Shown: piece by piece, positions 1-8,400 of the stretch
Numbering within the stretch: position 1 is the first letter of the stretch
Layout of the letters: every line of letters begins with the position of its first letter
Assembly (NCBI GenBank): GCA_001969505.1
Contig: LSSK01000997.1
Coordinates: forward strand, 1 to 12,736
Length of the DNA: 12,736 nucleotides
Direction: 5' to 3'
Origin: Zancudomyces culisetae
Taxonomy: Eukaryota; Kickxellomycota; Harpellomycetes; Harpellales; Legeriomycetaceae
Position numbers and translations under genes: made by a program
The notes under the pieces: model-generated
The model's database searches: none
What the model was told of the DNA's origin: nothing
The model's input: the letters and a program-made list of their open reading frames with translations, nothing else

Positions 1-133
1 AAACCGAATTTTTACTCCAGAGTGTCCTTCTCTGCCTCACTTTTCTGCGATAATCTCTTTTTAAAAAAAGCACTATTTAAAATCAACATATATCCTCGAT
101 TACACTTACCAAAGGAACGAAACCAGGACGAAA

Positions 134-653
134 ATGGACGACCTCGATATCCCAAAGCTTGATGAATTAAATGTTCTGGACAATATTATCACTCTTCTTT
201 CAAAATGCGAATCTGGCGAATCTTGGCAACAAATATCCCTTCAGGTAATTTTCTTGTTTTCACTCATACTTGCGCACCAATTTTTGTTGCTGGTATTTTG
301 TACAGACATGCCATCACATTCTCGCCCTTTATTTCTCTCCGCATACTAGATTTATAATAATATGGGATCTCACTGTAACAATCCTGAATAACATATGCAT
401 ATATATTTGCTACTTAGATTAATGAACTTGGTGATAAATTACAACAATTGCAAAACCAGGTTGATAATTTACCAGGAATACATCTTTCCTTAAATGAACA
501 ACAGCGAATTTTGGAGCAAGAACAAGAAACTCTGTATTTTAAAGCGTAAGATTAAATTCTTCTATTTCTTCACTTTTACTAATTTTCTTTATCAACTGAA
601 TATTTTTCAATACTACAAATAGTAAAGAACTTCAAAAACATTCTTCGACATGA
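134..653 (+). CDS. MED9: Mediator complex subunit 9 (Med9-like), three exons
   Basis: Predicted 89-residue subunit of the RNA polymerase II Mediator complex; Med9 belongs to the middle module and acts in the nucleus. Exons by my reading are 134-244, 418-545 and 623-653. Intron 1 (173 bp, donor GTAATT) is phase 0; intron 2 (77 bp, donor GTAAGA, TACTAAT branch-like site near 577) is phase 2. All junctions keep the frame open, and the stop is TGA at 651-653. Residues about 38-85 form a predicted coiled-coil helix containing LPGIHLSLNEQQ, very close to the LPGI/MPGIHLS..QQ signature I know from animal Med9, followed by a Glu/Gln-rich helix ending in KELQKHSST. Length is near the minimum for Med9. 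The start has a good context (A at -3, G at +4). The identification rests on one motif plus size and helical character; another small coiled-coil protein is possible. The third exon is short and is the least certain part. Confidence 0.72.
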
Positions 654-763
654 AGCATTGAAACATAAAAAGGAGTACCTATTGTTTTTAACTGAGAGAA
701 AATTGCCGATATTCAAGAATTTATCTGTACATATGAACAGATACACATTTGATGTGTGTATTT

Positions 764-812
764 GAATATGAATATGAGTATGAGTGAGTATGAGTATGAG
801 TATGAGTATGGG
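764..812 (+). repeat. Hexamer tandem repeat (GAATAT/GAGTAT)n
   Basis: About eight near-perfect GARTAT hexamers run from 764 to 812, with one shortened unit (GAG followed by TGAGTAT) that breaks the register near 782. The array lies about 110 bp beyond the MED9 stop, probably in its 3' region. It reads as an ordinary microsatellite. Confidence 0.85.
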
Positions 813-1557
813 AAGAACTAGAAGAAGAGGGATCAAGTGGCTATGGTATGAGCACTCAAAACCTGGGTTTCTATCGCGCTCACACTTTTATTCGATCATA
901 TTTGTGTACTAGCTTTACTTTTTTTCTTTTTCTTGGTGTGTTTTCCATTATGTTTGCGAGTCCGTTTAGAGTTATTATTTATTTTTTGTTTTTATGATAC
1001 TATCGCACTAATTTAGATCTGCTAACTATTTGTTAAACAGTAACATTCGCAGTCACTATCCTCCCTCTGGCGTTTCACGAGTATCAACACTCAACATTCC
1101 ATTCACACTCATGTGGAGCTTGAAAAAAATTAAATAAAAACTGTAAAGTATGATGCGTTTTGTTTTTTCGTGTATTTATTTTCCCTTATGCCGGTTCATG
1201 CACTTGCATCTCACAAAGATTTGACTTTAGTCTTGGCTTTAGTGTTCATGGTGTTTATTTTCTCTTTTAAAAACAAAGCAAAATTAAATAAAACAAAAGC
1301 CTCCACCACTTACCTTTTCCCGTCTCTCCACATTTATCATAAAGTTAGGTGTATTAATATTGAGGCCCATAATATTGGGGAAGTATTTAATACGCCTATG
1401 AAACGCATATGCTTATACCATTAGGCAGCTTATATTTAGCATGTATTCTATTTGCTGCGTCCACACCCGCTATGAACGTAAAGTTGGTGTGTTTAGGTAG
1501 AAAATAGTAAAGGGTTTGCGTTGTTAGTGTTCTTACTCTTTCTACTGTTATTTTTTT

Positions 1558-1597
1558 AGGTGTGGTGGTGGTATGGGTAGTGGTAGTGGTAGTGGGT
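1558..1597 (+). repeat. G-rich GGT/GGTAGT simple repeat
   Basis: A strand-biased stretch of GGTGGT and GGTAGT units, abruptly G-rich within AT-rich surroundings, is followed by a run of nine T. It sits in the long intergenic spacer and belongs to no reading frame I can defend. Confidence 0.7.
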
Positions 1598-2330
1598 TTC
1601 CCTTTTTTTTTTATGTATACTGGAAGAATATAGAACGTCTAGTAGATGAAATGCAAAAAAAAAAGAGTAGACACTAACCTCTCATTGTACATTCTTATTC
1701 CATTTCTTGGTTGAAAATTAAAAATATCATTATTAATATAATTATTAAATGCTACATGTCCAACCAAATTTGCAAAACAACCAAACCATATGCTATTCTA
1801 ATATTACTTTTTTATTAAAATATCGCTTGTAATTGAAATCCAATGTAACTCCCGTTTAATAAACTGATGATGAGAACTCGAGTATCTACTACATTGATAA
1901 AACTGTTTATTTATTTTTTTGCGATACGTTGACATGCGCAGATATTTATTTTCAAAAAAGAACAAGAAATAGTAGCAGTATTATGAGAAAATGCAACTAT
2001 CTACTTTTCCTTTTCGCTAAACATTCTTTACACTACTGTTTCTGGCTCAAACATTTTCTAGGTTTATAATTACTACATTTCCCTCTTTCCCCCCTTTGCC
2101 ACGTTTATGAGAGGTAAAGATTCAGCATAAAGAATAACAAAAATTCTAATGAACTCTAAAATAACACCATTTTAGCGAAAACAATTTCTCGCTCTTGTAG
2201 CTATATTAAAAAGCAAGATATCCAGTTCTATTTAACTTTGATGGAATAATTAATTGATAGTTAATAATAGAAACTGTCTTTTATAGAGATAAAAAAGTGT
2301 AAACCAGTATAGTAATACAGAAACAGGGTT

Positions 2331-5244
2331 ATGCAAAACAACGAACGATCTTCGCTCAGTAGGTCCACGCCAACACCTGGATTTTCCCTGAAACACATAG
2401 ACAAGCAATACACACCGCTGTTACCGCCAAACAGTAAAGAAAAATATCTAGCACATGCAACTTTTAGACATATAGAAAGCGATGGTAGTGGTAATTCACA
2501 AAAGGTGCCAGACAGCGCCAACAACATAAACAACAACACAAGTGTTCCGAATGCCTCGAGTTTACCAAATCTGGCAACACTATTTGAGTATTGTGCTAGA
2601 GGAGACTTGGAAAAGCTTCAGGGTTTGATACCACACAATGACACGGCTCTTAATGCATGTGATGACAATGGTATAACGCTACTTATGATGGCTTCTAGTA
2701 ATGGCTATGATAAAATTATATCATGGCTGTGTAAACGTGATACTGTAAATCTAAATCAGAGAGGTAAGTCGGCAAACACAACTATTTTATAATATATATT
2801 ATTATGTGTAATGAAATAAAAGAGTAAAATTTGTGTGTACACAACAAAACAGATAATAGAGGAGATACAGCATTACATTACGCAGCCATGGGTCGGCATC
2901 ACAAAAGTGTAGAGTTATTGATTGTATTTGGGGCAAGTGTAAACATAGAAAACATGGTAAGTAGTTTTTTTTTTGTATTACAGCGTATCGGGGGGGGGGC
3001 ATTGTATTTTGAAGAGGATCGCTACTATAAACCTTTGCATTCGCATTCGCATTTACATTCACATTTAACCAAAAAAGATAATTACATCATCTAAATTCTA
3101 GCTACATAAACAAAAAAAAATAGGTTGGTGCAAGGCCTTTACAAGCGGCTTCGTTTTATGGATGCCCAAAATGTGTCGAAAAGATATTGTTAGGCGGTGA
3201 CTTAAATGTAAACCACAAAGACTGCAGGGGTGAAACAGCATTGATGTTGGCAGCCTACAAGGGCTACAATGCAGTTGTATATCAATTGCTGCTACGGAAT
3301 GCCAAAACAAAAAAGTTCGATAAGGTACACACCCTAGTTTTATACAGGACTATTATTTATTTAGTAAATATATCAGACCTAACACCTAATACCGATACTT
3401 GTTGTAAATACTGATAGGCGGGATGGTCAGCACTAATGTTGGCAGCATACACAGGAAAAATTGGAGTGTGTCATGCAATACTGGATTATGAACTGAAGGT
3501 TGGTGTAAAACCCGGCTCTCATAGACAGATTGTTGCTGAGTTGGCTGCTAAGGCTGGGTATCGTGAGATTTCCGAAATAGTAAATGAATATGAATCTAGG
3601 CAAAGCAGTACCACACATTCGATCAAAGGTGATAACAAACGTATTGAGAGGAGCATTCCGTCCACTAAAGAGACTCCTCAAGACGAAAAAAAACAATCCT
3701 TGCGAGATGAATCGAATGACATCCAAGGAGCTGTAGAACCACGTCGAAATGAAAATGCTGATATTGATATTTCTCAAAGAGTTGAAAATATATTAGCAGA
3801 CGGTTTGGATACAATAAAAAAAGCTTCCCATATACCTATGGAAAATAGTGGTCTGTACAAACCTAGTACTGAACGGATAGAGATGCCTAGGGTTACTAGT
3901 ATATTTGAAAATAAAACAAATAACCTCGAAGGTGGCGCAAACGCTTCACGGCAAATTTCGGAGAATGTGAAAAATATAAATCGACAACATATTACAGGCA
4001 GCAGTAATAAAAGCGAGTTCAAAGATCAAGAGCACCAAGACACTTCAACTCGGAACTTCACTACGCTTGCAAGGGAACTTAATAGTAACGAAGAAAATAC
4101 ACCAGAAATGCACAAAGTGGATACAAGTACCTTTGTAGAGGCCACACGTGGATTAGAACCAGAAGTGTCATCGATGCAGGGTGCTCATAATAATCCAAAG
4201 GTGTTGTCAAATACACAAGAAAGCAAAAAAAGTATGCATAAACCCAATTCAATCGATGTTGGTGGCGCACACTCCCAGATATATACCGATAGATGCGTAA
4301 GCAAAGAGAACAAGTTACATCAAAACTCGAATGTGTTGAATGGTGGTTTAGAAATCCAGGCAGTGGCGAGCAACACAGTTGCAAAAGGTTTTGGTAAACC
4401 AAACGCATCGTTTACCACTAGTCAAAAACCAACAAGTATTGCGTCAAAAGGGAGAAACGTGCAAGAAGAGACAGTAGAAAACTCGTTTAAGAGATCTCAT
4501 ATCCAATTGGGTTCAGCTCGAGAACATGCTGGTGATCCGGTTGTGGTACCAAACTCACATAATAACTTTGAGCATTTGAAATCACTCTCACAAAAGATGG
4601 ACAAGGAGCAAGTTGGTGGTAACAGTGAAGATATTTCTTTACTACGAGCTAGAGTAAAGAATATAATAAGCAAAGACTTCAAGATTATCACACCCATGGA
4701 TTATTCAAAGAAGATAAAAGATATTGTAAAACACGAACCAGAGGAAAAAATTGATGTTCAAGACAAGATCTTATCTAGGCTACCCTCACAAGATGAAAAA
4801 CAAGCTACCTCTGGTGGGGTTTGTCCTGGCGAGACACAAAACCCAAATACAAGCGTGGTACAAGCTGCACCAAGCGATAAGTTTATCAGTCTTCAAAAAA
4901 AGGCATCTGATATTGTACAATCTAACATTTTAGACAGAGATTCAGATACACCATCAGCTGCAATAGGATTGTTGCAGCATCTTGGGGGTGTTGAAAATAG
5001 TTGTGACAAAAATGGCACTGCAAACACCGAAAGTATGGGTAAGAATACTCATAGAGATCCAAGCGTTGAACAAGTAATGAAATCATACAAACCTCTACCT
5101 ACACCCATGCCGAAAAGTCGGGTGAGCATTTACAACAACTCTATCCAAGAACCAGCGGTTAATAACGACGAGTTATTGGACACCGAGAAAAAAATGCAGA
5201 CGGCTACTAGTATAGAAAGGTATGATATACCAACATTAGGTTAA
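2331..5244 (+). CDS. Ankyrin-repeat protein with long disordered tail, four exons, unknown family
   Basis: Predicted 854-residue protein of unknown function. Exons are 2331-2763, 2853-2956, 3124-3324 and 3418-5244; introns of 89, 167 and 93 bp have donors GTAAGT, GTAAGT and GTACAC and phases 1, 0 and 0. Residues 1-77 are polar and probably disordered. Residues about 78-310 hold six to seven ankyrin repeats, recognisable by cores such as GDTALHYAAMG, GETALMLAAYKG and GWSALMLAAYTG; the last (VAELAAKAGYREI) is degenerate. The rest, about 540 residues, is rich in Ser, Asn, Lys, Glu and Gln, with no transmembrane segment or catalytic motif seen. Short amphipathic segments recur in it (RVENILADG, RVKNIISKD, KKASDIVQS). 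Ankyrin repeats normally bind proteins, so an adaptor or scaffold role is the natural inference. All exon junctions match the repeat register, so the gene model is solid even though the function is not. It lies on the same strand as, and 232 bp upstream of, the chitin synthase. Confidence 0.85.
2990..3067 (+). repeat. G10 tract and CATTYR hexamer repeat inside an intron
   Basis: Intron 2 of the ankyrin gene (2957-3123) contains a run of ten G at 2990-2999 and, at 3037-3067, five degenerate hexamers of the type CATTCG/CATTTA/CATTCA. Together they explain why this intron is nearly twice as long as its two neighbours. A T-run followed by TTACAG at 2978-2983 looks like an acceptor but would leave a 27 bp intron and is unlikely to be used. 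Confidence 0.7.
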
Positions 5245-5357
5245 TAATAGGTATGACGGCTCCCAACCTTTTTATACTGTGCTCGTGTGTCTTGTTTGTG
5301 TTTTATTTTTTCTTTCTACTTGATATTAAGCAACATTAAAATATCATTAACATATTA

Positions 5358-5363
5358 AATAAA
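5358..5363 (+). terminator. Candidate poly(A) signal of the ankyrin gene
   Basis: An AATAAA hexamer lies 114 bp beyond the TAA stop, in an AT-rich stretch before the chitin synthase. It fits a eukaryotic cleavage and polyadenylation signal; no cleavage site can be read from sequence alone. Confidence 0.4.
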
Positions 5364-5396
5364 CGTGAAGCATAAGGAATCTAAAAGCAAAAACAA

Positions 5397-5404
5397 TATA
5401 TAAA
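5397..5404 (+). promoter_or_regulatory. TATA-like element upstream of chitin synthase
   Basis: TATATAAA occurs 29 bp before the first upstream ATG (5433) and 73 bp before the first in-frame ATG of the chitin synthase. In an AT-rich genome such a match is cheap, so this is a weak call based on spacing. Confidence 0.3.
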
Positions 5405-5432
5405 AAATATTCACATAGATTTAACGAGAGTA

Positions 5433-5444
5433 ATGTGCAAATAA
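5433..5444 (+). promoter_or_regulatory. Three-codon upstream ORF before chitin synthase
   Basis: ATG TGC AAA TAA is out of frame with the chitin synthase and ends 32 bp before its first in-frame ATG (5477). If it lies in the leader, scanning ribosomes would meet it first, giving a possible translational brake. Whether it is transcribed is unknown. Confidence 0.35.
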
Positions 5445-5476
5445 ACGTGGTGGACAACAGAGTGGACCCAAACCCC

Positions 5477-8400
5477 ATGCACAAAAATCAGACGGAGTTT
5501 TTAATAATGGATAACCAAACTACGTCTAAAGCCAAAGAAAGCCAAGCTGAACTCAGTAGTATACCAAGTCATAGCGAACATTTAAATGGCGCTACTCAAG
5601 AAAATGTGGTTTCTGAGAAAAAGGAAGAAACAAGCGTAAGCAAAATGAGAAAGTATTTTTTGCAGAAAAAGAAAGAGAGGAAAAACCAACTTGTAGGGAA
5701 AAACGCTGCTGATGGATTGATTTCCAAGTCATGGCGCATTTTTAGCAAAGTGGTAACAGGATTTATACCTAGTTTTGTGATTAGAAAATGCAAAAATACA
5801 CAAGATGACGAAAGAGTTCAGGCGTGGAGAGAAAAGATAACATTGTGTTTGCTAATATTATGCATGTGTGGTGCTATGGTATTCTTCACTTTTGGCTTAA
5901 CACAGTTATTTTGCGTTTACAGCGAACCCATCGATACGTACGGGTTGCAAAAAAACCACGGCGCAAAGAGCAAAAAAAGATATGTTTCGGTTTATGGGAG
6001 CATATACGATGTAACGAACGGTTTTGGAATACCAAATCATCCCAGGGTAAATGCCACATTGATTGGAAGCGACATTTCAAGATTTTTTTCCACGACATAT
6101 CCCAGAGCAGAAAAGTGTAAGTTTTGGCCGGTTGGAAAGTCGCCAAGTACGTGTCTCTTTAACGATGGTAAATTTTGCCACAATTCGGCTACCATTGGAA
6201 ACACGCTCAGTGGACTGGATACAAATAAAAAAATTACATACCAATGGAACGATATCTACAACAAAAAATACTATCTCTTTGTTTACAATGGCAGTGTATT
6301 CAATGTGTACAACTACCTGGAACAAAGTTTGGTAAACAGAACAGGGTATTTGGGAGCTCCACACATAACGGATAGCATAATACAAATGGTGGGGACAGAC
6401 GCCACTCAGTATATCAACAGCAAGAGTGAATTAAAGCAACTTGTTAGTTGTTTCTATGCACAATATTTGGTTGGTGTGGTAGACGGAACACCAGTTGGTT
6501 GTATTTTGGTAAACGGCTTGCTAGCAGTAAGTATGATGATGGTTGGGATGGTAACGCTCACAAAGTTTTTTTGTGCAGTGCTTTTTAACTGGACATATAA
6601 ATGGCGGTTCTGCAGAAATTACAATAATATATATACTATGCGTGACAAGAATCATAATGAAGTTCACGAGTTGCCCTATGTGCTGATACTGGTTACGTGT
6701 TATTCGGAGGGCAAGGATTCGCTAAAAAAGACTTTGGATTCCATAGCTGAAACGTACTATCCAGAACCAAACAAGGTATTGGTAGTCATTGCAGATGGAA
6801 TGGTGAGTGGTGAAGATGAAAATAAGAGTACCCCTGAAATTGTGCTTGAGCTGATGGGAGTTAACAACCCATCAGACATGCGTGCTCATAATCCATACAG
6901 TGATGATCAAAATAGTGCTGCAAGAAAACAGTCAGAAGATCCCAGACCTCTTGCATACAAGTCTATTGGGCATGGCGAACATGGTTATAACAACGCCAAG
7001 GTGTATGGTGGGGTTTACAATGCAAGTATTGGGAACAAAATCAATATGCTTGCGGTGATCAAAACAGGAAACTCTGTTGAGATCAGCAACAACAGTAGCA
7101 AACCTGGAAATCGTGGAAAACGCGATTCTCAGCTAATAATAATGCAGTGGCTTAAAAAGGCGTGTTTAAACGAACCCATGACACCACTAGAGTTTGAGTT
7201 GACCGAGATGCTTTTTGAGGTTTGCAAAATACGACCTGATGTATTGGAGCTTATTTTGATGATTGACGCAGATACCAAGGTGGAAAAAAGAAGTTTGTGC
7301 TATATGATTAGTGCCATGATGGATGATTACAAAATAATGGGAATTTGTGGAGAGACGCAGATAGAAAACAAAAGCGAGAGCTTTATAACAAAGATTCAAG
7401 TTTTTGAATACTTTATATCACACAATCTGAGCAAATCGTTTGAATCGGTTTGGGGAACGGTCACCTGTTTACCAGGCTGCTTCTCTATGTACAGAGCATA
7501 TTCGCTGATCGGAAACATAAAAACCCCGTTATTTGTTTCTCCGGATGTTATATCATCTTACAGTTGTAATGAAGTGGTCACCCTCCACCAGAAAAATTTA
7601 TTGTTACTTGGTGAAGATAGGTTTTTGACAACCATTATGTTGAAAAACTTTCCCAACAGAAAGACAATATACCTACCTAGTGCGATTTGCAAAACAATTG
7701 TGCCAAGCACCTTTAAAGTATTGCTGTCACAGCGACGTAGATGGGTCAACTCAACGGTTCATAATCTAATGGAGCTTCTTCTGGTTTCTGAACTATGTGG
7801 TACTTTTTGCTTTTCAATGCAGTACATGGCTTTTGTGGATCTTGTGGGCAATTTCACGCTACCAGTTTCCTTTTTTACAACAGTTTATATAGCTGCAAAC
7901 ATACTTGCACAGAAAGCTTTTAAGATGGGGGTATGGCTGATTTTCACAATTGTCGTTGTATTTGGAGTTCATGCAGCCATAGTACTAACCATGTCTATAA
8001 GGAGGTATGTATATTTTTATTGGCTTCTCTGGTATATAATCTCAATTCCAATTTGGAATTTTGTGATTCCTACATATTCATTTTGGAGATTTGATGACTT
8101 TTCGTGGGGAAAAACAAGAACTGTCATCGGCGATGCTAAAACAAATTCTGGTCCGAGTGGTGGTTCAAATATGGTTTCAAACATTGCGACTTTCTCAGCG
8201 CAGCAACAACAAAAACAACAACAACAGTTAAATTCCTTGGATTCTGGTAAAAACCCGCGCAGAAACGATAAACCTAACAAACCAGATATATCTAGCAACG
8301 TTCCTATAAAGCTATGGGCTGACTGGATTCGTGAAGGAAATGGTAGTCGTATTTACTCCAACAATATTCCAAACAACATTCCTATGGATGGACCCCCTTC

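Larger units (their letters stand above)
654..2330. other. Long intergenic region, no supported gene
   Basis: About 1.7 kb lies between the MED9 stop and the ankyrin gene start, much longer than the other spacers here (roughly 230-610 bp). It is very AT-rich, with long T and A runs, a GAGTAT hexamer array, a GGTAGT array and several AATAAA motifs (for example near 1133 and 1287). Only short or non-ATG reading frames occur; two below 60 codons near 790-1137 are discussed as weak findings. I found no tRNA B-box and no clear snoRNA. Part of it should carry the MED9 3' end and the promoter of the ankyrin gene. Confidence 0.6.

Noticed and set aside
1314-1370. Minus-strand ATG frame of 19 codons ending at a perfect GTAAGT donor
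   Set aside because: The only downstream exon I can join (after the acceptor near 1141) gives a short unrecognisable end; a lone donor match is expected by chance.
1170-1424. 84-codon plus-strand frame in the long spacer
   Set aside because: It starts at a non-ATG codon, is hydrophobic through T-rich composition, and resembles no family.
1864-1900. TGATGA box C-like motif suggesting a C/D snoRNA
   Set aside because: No CTGA box D at suitable distance and no terminal stem.
2978-2983. Alternative acceptor TTACAG in ankyrin intron 2
   Set aside because: It would define a 27 bp intron and break the ankyrin repeat register; the TAG at 3121-3123 restores it exactly.
5824-6385. Several 86-102 codon frames on both strands
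   Set aside because: They overlap the b5-like region of the chitin synthase, have no family resemblance, and are shadows.
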